This document shows, piece by piece, positions 30,998 through 38,194 of a stretch of DNA of 38,194 bases (positions are counted from its first letter, which is position 1; each line of letters begins with the position of its first letter). Below the pieces are notes generated by a model that ran no database searches, had not been told where the DNA came from, and was given only the letters and a program-made list of their open reading frames with translations. Position numbers and translations under genes: made by a program. This DNA comes from an uncultured Dorea sp. (lineage in GTDB: Bacteria > Bacillota > Clostridia > Lachnospirales > Lachnospiraceae): NCBI GenBank assembly GCA_910584575.1, contig CAJUBG010000034.1, forward strand, positions 1 through 38,194, written 5' to 3'.

Positions 30998-32902
30998 ATG
31001 GCAGGACCGATGAATAGAGGGCCAAGGGGAGTGAAGCCCCAGGTTAAGAACCCAATGAAGATATTTAAACGGCTGATGGCTTATGTGTTCCGGTACTACA
31101 AATACCATTATATAGCCGTGATTGCGCTGATTTTCGTAAGCGTCCTTGCGAATGTTAAGGGAACCCTGTTTATGAAGAACCTGATTGATGATTATATTAC
31201 GCCGTTTCTGATGACGGATGAGCCGGACTTTATGCCTCTGGCAAATGCAATCAAGCGGGTAGCTGTGTTCTATGGCGTGGGGATTCTGTCTACTTATGCC
31301 TATAACCGGATTATGGTAAATGTAACCCAGGGGACGCTTCGGTCACTTAGGGACGATTTATTTGCACATATGGAGAGGCTGCCGATTAAGTATTTTGACA
31401 CCCACGCCCACGGGGACATTATGTCTGTCTATACCAATGACATTGACACCCTGCGCCAGATGGTAAGCCAGAGTATTCCTCAGGTTATCAACAGCGGGAT
31501 TACCATTGTCAGCGTATTTGTCAGTATGCTGATTTTAAGTATTCCTCTGACGGCTGTAACCCTTGCCATGGTGGCTGTGATGATTCTAAGCTCGAAGGCG
31601 GCGGCAGGAAGAAGCGGAAAATATTTCTTAGAGCAGCAGGCGAATCTTGGGGCTGTGAACGGATATATTGAGGAGATGATGAACGGGCAGAAGGTAGTCA
31701 AGGTTTTCTGTCACGAGGAGGAGAATAAAAAGGCGTTCAAGGAGTTGAATGACCGATTGTTCGTAAGCGCGGACAGGGCGAATACATTTGCCAATTTCCT
31801 TGGGCCGATTAACGCCCAGCTTGGAAATATCAGCTACGTGGTGTGCGCTATCGTGGGCGGCGCGCTGGCGCTGCACCATGTAGGAGGATTTACTTTAGGA
31901 GGGCTTGCAAGTTTTCTTACCTTTAACAAGAGCTTTAGTATGCCGATTAACCAGGTGAGCCAGCAGTTGAACGCCGTGGTAATGGCAATGGCAGGCGCCC
32001 AGAGGGTATTTGGCCTGTTGGACGAGAAGGTGGAGGAGGACAACGGGTATGTAACCCTGGTTAATGCCGTGGAGGAAAACGGACAGCTTAGGGAAAGCGA
32101 CGGGAGAACCGGCAGATGGGCGTGGAAGCATACCCATCAGGCGGACGGCAGCGTGGACTATGTGGAGGTAAGGGGCGATGTTGTGTTTAACGGCGTAGAT
32201 TTCGGCTACAATGACGATAAGATTGTTCTCCATGATGTGAAGCTCTTTGCCGAGCCAGGGCAGAAGATTGCGTTTGTGGGCTCTACCGGTGCAGGTAAGA
32301 CTACGATTACGAATCTGATTAACCGTTTTTATGATATTCAGGACGGTAAGATCCGGTATGACGGAATTAATATCAATAAGATTAAGAAAGGGGATCTTAG
32401 GCGTTCTCTGGGGATTGTGCTGCAGGATACGCATCTGTTTACCGGAACGGTGATGGAGAATATCCGTTTCGGGAAGCTGGACGCCACGGACGAGGAGGTA
32501 GTGGCGGCGGCAAGGCTTGCCAATGCAGACGGGTTTATTCGGAGGCTGCCTGACGGGTATGATACCATGCTGACAGGAGACGGCGCGAACTTAAGCCAGG
32601 GCCAGAGACAGCTTCTTGCCATTGCCAGGGCTGCGGTAGCAGACCCGCCGGTTTTGATTCTTGACGAGGCCACCAGCTCGATTGATACCAGGACAGAACG
32701 GATTGTGCAGGACGGTATGGATAAGCTGATGAATGGGCGGACGACGTTCGTGATTGCCCACAGGCTTTCAACGGTGCGCAATTCTGACTGTATTATGGTG
32801 TTAGAGCAGGGGAGGATTATTGAACGGGGAACCCATGAACAGTTGATAGAGGAGAAGGGAAGATATTATCAGTTGTATACAGGAAACTCGATCAGTGCAT
32901 AA
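30998..32902 (+). CDS. Heterodimeric ABC exporter subunit B (canonical NBD)
   Basis: A 634-residue half-transporter. Six-helix domain (about residues 25-350) and ATPase with Walker A GSTGAGKTT (about 427-435), signature LSQGQRQL (about 530-537, Gln replacing the second Gly), Walker B LILDEATSSID with the catalytic Glu (about 551-561), and IAHRLS with the H-loop His (about 585). A roughly 40-residue hydrophilic insertion (GQLRESDGRTGRWAWKHTHQ and neighbours) sits between the two domains. It starts 2 bp after subunit A. The changed signature would face subunit A's degenerate site, consistent with one active and one inactive ATP site. Confidence 0.93.
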   Translation: MAGPMNRGPRGVKPQVKNPMKIFKRLMAYVFRYYKYHYIAVIALIFVSVLANVKGTLFMKNLIDDYITPFLMTDEPDFMPLANAIKRVAVFYGVGILSTYAYNRIMVNVTQGTLRSLRDDLFAHMERLPIKYFDTHAHGDIMSVYTNDIDTLRQMVSQSIPQVINSGITIVSVFVSMLILSIPLTAVTLAMVAVMILSSKAAAGRSGKYFLEQQANLGAVNGYIEEMMNGQKVVKVFCHEEENKKAFKELNDRLFVSADRANTFANFLGPINAQLGNISYVVCAIVGGALALHHVGGFTLGGLASFLTFNKSFSMPINQVSQQLNAVVMAMAGAQRVFGLLDEKVEEDNGYVTLVNAVEENGQLRESDGRTGRWAWKHTHQADGSVDYVEVRGDVVFNGVDFGYNDDKIVLHDVKLFAEPGQKIAFVGSTGAGKTTITNLINRFYDIQDGKIRYDGININKIKKGDLRRSLGIVLQDTHLFTGTVMENIRFGKLDATDEEVVAAARLANADGFIRRLPDGYDTMLTGDGANLSQGQRQLLAIARAAVADPPVLILDEATSSIDTRTERIVQDGMDKLMNGRTTFVIAHRLSTVRNSDCIMVLEQGRIIERGTHEQLIEEKGRYYQLYTGNSISA

Positions 32903-32924
32903 CGGTAATTTTTTTGGCAAATGG

Positions 32925-32953
32925 TTGCAACCTGTCCCGAATTTTCTTATAAT
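32925..32953 (+). promoter_or_regulatory. Promoter of cyuA
   Basis: TTGCAA (32925-32930) and consensus TATAAT (32948-32953) with a 17-nt spacer. Confidence 0.8.
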
Positions 32954-33012
32954 ATAGACAAATATGTCGTGGGGAATCGTTATGGTAAGGCGGTTCCCGA
33001 AGGAGGATAAAG

Positions 33013-34290
33013 GTGCAAAGATCAGATGAAAAATACCAGGCGTATGTGCAGATTTTGAAGGAAGAACTGGTTCCTGCCATGGGGTGCACAGAGCCGATTG
33101 CCCTTGCATACGCAGCGGCGAAAGCAAGAGAGGTACTGGGAGAGCTTCCTGATAAGGTGCATATCGGGGCAAGCGGAAGTATTATCAAGAATGTTAAGAG
33201 CGTGATTGTACCCAATACCAATCACCTGAAAGGGATTCCGGCGGCGGCGACGGCGGGAATTATTGCAGGAAAAGCCGAGAAGGAGTTGGAGGTAATCGCA
33301 GAGGTTACCGAGGATCAGACGAAAGAGATGGTGAAGTTCCTTGACACGGTTCCGGTGAGTGTCGAGCATATTGACAATGGGATTACATTTGACATTATCG
33401 TAATCGTGTCCAAGGGTGATTCCTGTGCCAAGGTCAGGATTGCCAACTACCATACGAATATTGTGCTCATTGAGAAGGACGGCGAGAAGCTTCTTAACGT
33501 CCCTGTGGAGGGAGAGAGTGAAGAAGGCTTGACGGACAGAAGCCTTCTGGATATGGAGAGTATCTGGGATTTTGCCAATACTGTGGATATCCAGGATGTG
33601 AAGGAGGTGCTGGACCGCCAGATTGAGTATAATACTGCCATTGCCAAGGAGGGGCTGCGGGGAGATTACGGCGCGAATATCGGAAGCGTGCTGTTGGATA
33701 CCTATGGGACGGATGTGAGAACCCGTGCAAAGGCTATGGCGGCTGCCGGCTCGGATGCGCGTATGAACGGCTGCGAGCTTCCGGTCATCATCAACGCAGG
33801 AAGCGGGAACCAGGGAATGACCTGTTCTCTGCCGGTGCTGGAGTATGCCAGGGAAAAAGAAGCTGGACAGGAGAAGACTTATCGTGCTTTGACATTGTCT
33901 AATCTGGTGGCGATTCATCAAAAGACGGGTATTGGAAGGCTGTCCGCATACTGCGGGGCTGTCAGCGCGGGGGCGGCTGCGGGCGCGGGTATTGCCTACC
34001 TGTGCGGCGGCGGATATGAGGAAGCGGTACATACGGTAGTCAATGCCCTGGCGATTGTGTCGGGTATGGTCTGCGACGGGGCAAAAGCCTCCTGTGCGGC
34101 GAAGATTGCCGCGTCTGTGGATGCAGGGATTCTGGGCTACAATATGTATCTGCGGGGACAGCAGTTCTATGCAGGAGACGGAATTGTGACAAACGGCGTG
34201 GAGGCCACGATTACGAATATCGGACGTCTTGGAAAAGAAGGTATGAGAGAGACGAATGAAGAAATCATTAAGATGATGATTGGAGAGTAA
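33013..34290 (+). CDS. cyuA: L-cysteine desulfidase / serine dehydratase alpha-like protein (CyuA family)
   Basis: A 425-residue member of the UPF0597/CyuA (YhaM) family. These enzymes use a [4Fe-4S] cluster to degrade L-cysteine to pyruvate, ammonia and sulfide. Motif PAMGCTEPIALAYAAAKA (C25), ASGSIIKN (about residues 53-60), NAGSGNQGMTCSLPVLEY (about 257-274, C267) and GMVCDGAKASCAAKIA (about 351-366, two cysteines); these are the usual cluster cysteines. GTG start at 33013 with AGGAGG at 33001-33006. Single gene. The related serine dehydratase activity cannot be fully excluded. Confidence 0.9.
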   Translation: MQRSDEKYQAYVQILKEELVPAMGCTEPIALAYAAAKAREVLGELPDKVHIGASGSIIKNVKSVIVPNTNHLKGIPAAATAGIIAGKAEKELEVIAEVTEDQTKEMVKFLDTVPVSVEHIDNGITFDIIVIVSKGDSCAKVRIANYHTNIVLIEKDGEKLLNVPVEGESEEGLTDRSLLDMESIWDFANTVDIQDVKEVLDRQIEYNTAIAKEGLRGDYGANIGSVLLDTYGTDVRTRAKAMAAAGSDARMNGCELPVIINAGSGNQGMTCSLPVLEYAREKEAGQEKTYRALTLSNLVAIHQKTGIGRLSAYCGAVSAGAAAGAGIAYLCGGGYEEAVHTVVNALAIVSGMVCDGAKASCAAKIAASVDAGILGYNMYLRGQQFYAGDGIVTNGVEATITNIGRLGKEGMRETNEEIIKMMIGE

Positions 34291-34311
34291 GAGTATTCTT
34301 ATTTAGGAAGA

Positions 34312-34347
34312 AAGAACAGGGAGATTAGAAGCCTTGTTCTTTTTTTC
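34312..34347 (+). terminator. Terminator after cyuA
   Basis: AAGAACAGG pairs with CCTTGTTCTT, followed by a run of Ts (34340-34347). Confidence 0.8.
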
Positions 34348-34411
34348 TGTGCAGCGGCTTAGATATGTGCTATTATTTAGGAGAGAGCAAATGCAGGTCG
34401 GATAAAAGAGA

Positions 34412-37400
34412 GTGAGATTTACGATGGAAAAGTGGATGGATAAATTTCAGAAAAATACGCTGCTTCTGGGTAAGGAGTATTTTGACAGGGGCAGGGTCTT
34501 TGAGCTTGAGGAAGTAGATGGTACGTATACGGCGGCTGTGGTAGAGAGGCGGAGGTATGAGGTAAGGATTACCGGATATGGGAATCCGGAGACGTGCAGG
34601 ATGTATTGTAGCTGCCCTCATGCTAAAAGCGGCGGCTATTGCAAGCATATGGCGGCTTCTATGTATGCCATTGAGGAGTTTGAGGAACAGAAGGAAGGAT
34701 TTGCCTGGGAGGACGGACAGATGCAGAAAAACGGCGCCATAGAGGCTTATACATATTTTGACAAGGTGAAGATTAAGGAGTCGCTGCATTTGCCGGTGGA
34801 TTCTATGCGGAAGGGAAAGGCCCTTCTGGCGGCGAATAAAGTCACCGTGGAAAGTATTGATACCGGTTACTGCGAGGGATGGGATGAGCTGCTTGGGTTT
34901 ATTGAGGGAATGGTTGAGAGTGATAAGACGAGCTTTCCGGTTCGGATTGTATTTGCCAGGGACAGGGTGGTTTCAGCGGACTGCTGCTGCGGCATGTATG
35001 CGAGAAATTATTACCGGTACTATACGCAGATGGACAACTGTGAGCATATTGCGGCGCTGATGCAGTTACTTGGGGAGTTTTTAGACAAGAATCCTATTGG
35101 GGATGCCACGGATGTTTGGGGAAATGAGATTATTCGTTTATTTCAACGGAATCGGGCAAACCAGACCATCTCGGATGTTATGGGCAGCGACGCCAGTATT
35201 ATACTCAAGCCGCGTCTGGTGGAAAAAGACGGGAAGCTGACCGTCTCTTTTAAGATTGGACAGAAGAAGCTGCTTCTAATCAAAGATTTGTTTGAATTTG
35301 AGGAGAATGTAAGGAATTCTGCCATGGGGAGTTACGGTACGAATATGCAGCTTAACCACCGTCTGGATAATTTTACCCCTCAGGGGAGGCTTTGGATTGA
35401 GTTTATCGGGAGTCTTGTGAGGGAGGAAATCGAGTTCGGCAATCGGATTATTGAATCGGGCGCATTTACAAGAAAATCACTGGTAAAGAAAAATGAGATG
35501 AAGCTGTTTGGATGGAGGCTGGATCGGTTCTATGAGATTGCCTCCGGTGAGACGGTGCCCTATGAAGCGAGGGACGGCGGAGGTAAGAAGAAATGCGAGC
35601 TGACCTGCCGCCAGGGGAACCCAAAGATTGCCATGACGATTCGGAAGAATCGTCTGTATAAGGGAAAGACTTTCCACGGGGTTTCTGTGGATTGCGATAT
35701 TCCGTTTTTATTTTATGGTGTGCATACGGCGTATTTTATTAAGGAGGATATCTTATACCGTATGGATGAAGATTTTTTAAGAAAGATTCGTCCGCTGGCA
35801 CAGCAGGGGGGAAGCGTAGGGAGGTCTTTCAGGATTGGCAGAAATGCGCTGTCAGACTTCTACTATTCTGTACTTCCCCAGATTCGCGATGTGGTGGATA
35901 TAACAGAGGAGGACGGAGAAGAAATTAACCGGTATCTGCCTCCGGAGGCGGAGTTTGTATTCTATCTGGACGCAGAGAATGACAATATTATTTGTAGGCC
36001 CCATGTGCGTTACGGGGAGACGGAATTTGCCATACCGAAGTATGACGGGGATAACGGAAATATTTCCCGTGAGGAGAATAAGGAGAGGGAGATTTTGTTT
36101 CTGCTTCGACAGTGGTTTCCGTATATGGAGGAGGGAAAGCAGGCGCTTCACTGTGGGAAGGATGAGGAATGTATGTACCAGGTATTGGCTAAAGGTGTGG
36201 ACGCCCTGCTGAACCTGGGCGAAGTTCAGTGTACCAAGCGTTTCTCTAATCTTAAGATTACACGGAAAATGCACATGTCTGTGGGCGTCTCTATTTCCAG
36301 CGGCCTTTTGAATCTGGATATAGCGACAGAGGATCTTCCTATGGATGAGCTTTTGGATATTCTTGCCAGCTACCGCAGCAAGAAGAAGTACCATAGGCTG
36401 AAAAACGGAGATTTCCTGGATCTTGAGGATAATTCCTATGAAATGCTCAGCGAGATGATGGATTCCCTTCACCTGTCGCCAAAGGATTTCGTTAAGGGAA
36501 AGGTAGAGCTTCCACTGTATCGGACGCTGTATCTGGACAAGATGCTGGAGGAGAATGAAAATATTTACAGTGAGAGGGACAGCCATTTCAAGAATTTGGT
36601 GCGAGGCTTCAAGACGGTAAATGATTCGGATTTCCAGCCGCCAAAGTCTCTTGTCAGGGTGCTTAGGAATTATCAGAAAAATGGGTATCGCTGGCTGCGC
36701 ACGTTGGAGGCGTTTCAGTTCGGAGGGATTCTGGCGGATGATATGGGGCTTGGAAAGACCTTGCAGGTGATTGCCGTACTCCTTGCGGCAAAGCAGGAGG
36801 GGAAGAAGGGCACGTCTCTGGTGGTATCGCCGGCTTCACTGGTATTTAACTGGGGTGAGGAGATTCGTAAATTCGCGCCAGAGCTTGAGTTTTTGCTGAT
36901 TACGGGGACACAGGAGGAACGACGGAAAAGGCTTGAGAATTATCAGGAGGCGGACGTGCTGATTACTTCTTATGATTTGCTGAAGCGTGACGCTGTGTTC
37001 TATGAGGGGAAGGAGTTTCTGTACCAGATTATTGATGAGGCCCAGTATATCAAGAATCATCAGACTGTGGCGGCAAAGGCTGTGAAGGTCATTAAGAGCC
37101 AGACCAGGTATGCCCTGACCGGAACGCCTGTTGAGAACAGGCTCAGTGAGATTTGGAGTATTTTTGACTATCTGATGCCAGGCTTTTTGTACAGGTACGA
37201 GGTTTTCAAGAGGGAGATTGAGACGCCGATTGTGAAGAACCAGGACGAGTCTGCAATGGAGAGGCTTAAGAAGATGACAGCGCCCTTTATCCTGCGGCGC
37301 CTTAAGGGGGATGTGCTCAAAGACCTTCCGGATAAGATTGAAAAGACCCATTTTGTTAAATTCGAGAAGAAGCAGCAGGAATTGTATGACGCCCAGGTGT

Positions 37401-38047
37401 TACATATGCGGCGGCAGATTGCCGGACAGGACGGGGCGGAATTCCAGAAGAATAAACTTAAAATTTTAGCAGAGTTGGTTAAGGTTCGCCAGATTTGCTG
37501 CGACCCTTCGCTGTGCTTCGAGAATTATAAGGGTGAGTCTGCAAAGCTGGAGGCGTGTCTTGAGCTGGTTCAGAGGGCGGCAGAGGGAGGACATAAGCTT
37601 CTTTTGTTTTCTCAGTTTGTGTCAATGCTGGAGATTATAAGGGAGAAGCTTGACGCGCTTGGTATATCCTTCTATATGATTACCGGTGAGACGGCGAAGG
37701 AGAAAAGGCTTAAGCTGGTGAAAAATTTTAATGAGGATGATACCCAGGTATTTCTGATATCCCTGAAGGCAGGAGGCGTGGGATTGAACCTGACAGGGGC
37801 GGATGTGGTGATTCACTACGACCCATGGTGGAATCTTGCGGTTCAGAATCAAGCAACGGATCGGGCGCATCGGATTGGCCAGGATAAGAAGGTTACGGTC
37901 TATCAGTTGATTGCTAAAGGGTCCGTGGAGGAGAAGATTCAGAAGCTTCAGGAGTCGAAGCGGGAACTGTTAGAGCAGGTGGTCGGAAGCGCCTCAGGGC
38001 AGTTGGGAAGTATGAGTAAAGAAGACTTTCTGGAATTGTTGGAGTAG
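34412..38047 (+). CDS. SNF2-family DEAD/DEAH helicase with SWIM zinc finger
   Basis: A 1211-residue Swi2/Snf2 ATPase. N-terminal SWIM finger CSCPHAKSGGYCKH (C66, C68, C77, H79), a second SWIM-like set C191, C193, C210, H212, then a long SNF2-associated middle region (about 240-740). Helicase part: GGILADDMGLGKT (Walker A, about 770-782), VVSPASLVFNW, IIDEAQYIKN (DEAQ box, about 873-881), ALTGTPVENRLSEIW, then LLFSQFVSMLEII, SLKAGGVGLNLTGAD, and NQATDRAHRIGQ (motif VI, about 1147-1158). It translocates on double-stranded DNA; the role in bacteria is poorly known (transcription recycling or genome maintenance suggested). Start is GTG 34412 or ATG 34424; neither has a clear ribosome binding site. 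Confidence 0.94.
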   Translation: MRFTMEKWMDKFQKNTLLLGKEYFDRGRVFELEEVDGTYTAAVVERRRYEVRITGYGNPETCRMYCSCPHAKSGGYCKHMAASMYAIEEFEEQKEGFAWEDGQMQKNGAIEAYTYFDKVKIKESLHLPVDSMRKGKALLAANKVTVESIDTGYCEGWDELLGFIEGMVESDKTSFPVRIVFARDRVVSADCCCGMYARNYYRYYTQMDNCEHIAALMQLLGEFLDKNPIGDATDVWGNEIIRLFQRNRANQTISDVMGSDASIILKPRLVEKDGKLTVSFKIGQKKLLLIKDLFEFEENVRNSAMGSYGTNMQLNHRLDNFTPQGRLWIEFIGSLVREEIEFGNRIIESGAFTRKSLVKKNEMKLFGWRLDRFYEIASGETVPYEARDGGGKKKCELTCRQGNPKIAMTIRKNRLYKGKTFHGVSVDCDIPFLFYGVHTAYFIKEDILYRMDEDFLRKIRPLAQQGGSVGRSFRIGRNALSDFYYSVLPQIRDVVDITEEDGEEINRYLPPEAEFVFYLDAENDNIICRPHVRYGETEFAIPKYDGDNGNISREENKEREILFLLRQWFPYMEEGKQALHCGKDEECMYQVLAKGVDALLNLGEVQCTKRFSNLKITRKMHMSVGVSISSGLLNLDIATEDLPMDELLDILASYRSKKKYHRLKNGDFLDLEDNSYEMLSEMMDSLHLSPKDFVKGKVELPLYRTLYLDKMLEENENIYSERDSHFKNLVRGFKTVNDSDFQPPKSLVRVLRNYQKNGYRWLRTLEAFQFGGILADDMGLGKTLQVIAVLLAAKQEGKKGTSLVVSPASLVFNWGEEIRKFAPELEFLLITGTQEERRKRLENYQEADVLITSYDLLKRDAVFYEGKEFLYQIIDEAQYIKNHQTVAAKAVKVIKSQTRYALTGTPVENRLSEIWSIFDYLMPGFLYRYEVFKREIETPIVKNQDESAMERLKKMTAPFILRRLKGDVLKDLPDKIEKTHFVKFEKKQQELYDAQVLHMRRQIAGQDGAEFQKNKLKILAELVKVRQICCDPSLCFENYKGESAKLEACLELVQRAAEGGHKLLLFSQFVSMLEIIREKLDALGISFYMITGETAKEKRLKLVKNFNEDDTQVFLISLKAGGVGLNLTGADVVIHYDPWWNLAVQNQATDRAHRIGQDKKVTVYQLIAKGSVEEKIQKLQESKRELLEQVVGSASGQLGSMSKEDFLELLE

Positions 38048-38078
38048 GAAAAAAATATATAAAAATGTGAAAAAAGTG

Positions 38079-38107
38079 TTGCATTTTGTTGGCGGCTGTG
38101 TTATTAT
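38079..38107 (+). promoter_or_regulatory. Promoter of the tRNA-Glu unit
   Basis: TTGCAT (38079-38084) and TATTAT (38102-38107), 17-nt spacer. Between it and the tRNA lies an imperfect hairpin with CTCGG/CCGAG ends (38112-38139) and a GAAA loop. Confidence 0.7.
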
Positions 38108-38142
38108 AAATCTCGGTCAGCACGAAAGTGTGTGCCGAGTAT

Positions 38143-38194
38143 GGCTCCATGGTCAAGCGGTTAAGACATCGCCCTTTCACGGCGGTAACACGGG
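38143..38194 (+). tRNA. tRNA-Glu (anticodon TTC), cut by the window edge
   Basis: Acceptor GGCTCCA, D-arm TGGTCAAGCGGTTAAGACA and the anticodon arm CCGCC-like stem around CCTTTCACGG show anticodon TTC. The T arm and 3' end lie outside the window. Confidence 0.93.

Noticed and set aside
1..38194. CRISPR arrays or prophage structural genes
   Set aside because: No regularly spaced repeats, cas genes or phage structural or integrase genes were found on either strand.

Overview
The window looks like a chromosomal segment of a gut-type Clostridia member, most likely Lachnospiraceae. This is inferred from strong AGGAGG ribosome binding sites, ATG/GTG/TTG start use, and the gene families present: CbiM-type ECF nickel transporters, a RibU S-component, a heterodimeric ABC exporter behind a MarR regulator, a CyuA-type cysteine desulfidase and a SWIM/SNF2 helicase. 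No species call is possible from sequence reading alone.

Layout. (1) Positions 1-6080 are visibly AT-rich and accessory: a wrecked small-protein gene at the left edge, two tandem XRE-type mini-regulators, a DUF1016/YhcG-type PD-(D/E)XK protein, relics of an IS630 transposase and of a Hanks-type protein kinase, and a complete restriction-modification locus (two Dam/D12-type adenine methylases on +, then a putative restriction enzyme and an XRE controller protein on -). (2) 6137-9653 is a nickel operon, larB-nikMN-nikQ-nikO, preceded by a strong promoter and a structured leader in which four hairpins all carry an AGAA tetraloop, the last embedded in a terminator-like structure. (3) 9774-10635 holds tRNA-Leu(CAG) on - and a DUF2148 protein with a palindromic promoter. 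(4) 10649-15740 (-) is a two-component system with a MacB/FtsX-type ABC transporter. (5) 15811-19651 (+) is an ABC-2 type transporter followed by a PfkB sugar kinase. (6) 19693-20747 is a second DUF1016 gene, broken by two frameshifts. (7) 20787-27579 is a carbohydrate and housekeeping stretch: fucose/arabinose-isomerase-family enzyme, xylulokinase, Cof-type HAD (-), RpiB, HAD phosphatase, HD phosphohydrolase and an rRNA-methyltransferase-like protein. (8) 27639-28670 holds an unannotated 55-residue protein (-) and RibU. (9) 28683-32902 is MarR plus a heterodimeric ABC exporter. (10) 32925-38047 is CyuA and a large SNF2 helicase. (11) The right edge cuts a tRNA-Glu(TTC).

How the genes fit together. 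LarB starts nickel-pincer-nucleotide synthesis and the ECF transporter imports the nickel needed for it, so one leader RNA could control both. Isomerase, xylulokinase and RpiB would feed pentoses or related sugars into the pentose phosphate pathway. The two adenine methylases facing a C-R pair are the usual plan of a controller-regulated R-M system with an asymmetric target.

Most notable for follow-up: the AGAA-loop leader RNA before larB; the restriction enzyme with two separate PD-(D/E)XK-like signatures; a 19-bp palindrome that occurs both before and inside the DUF1016 gene; the tandem XRE mini-regulators with duplicated operator and a 7-residue deletion; and the several gene relics in the left island.
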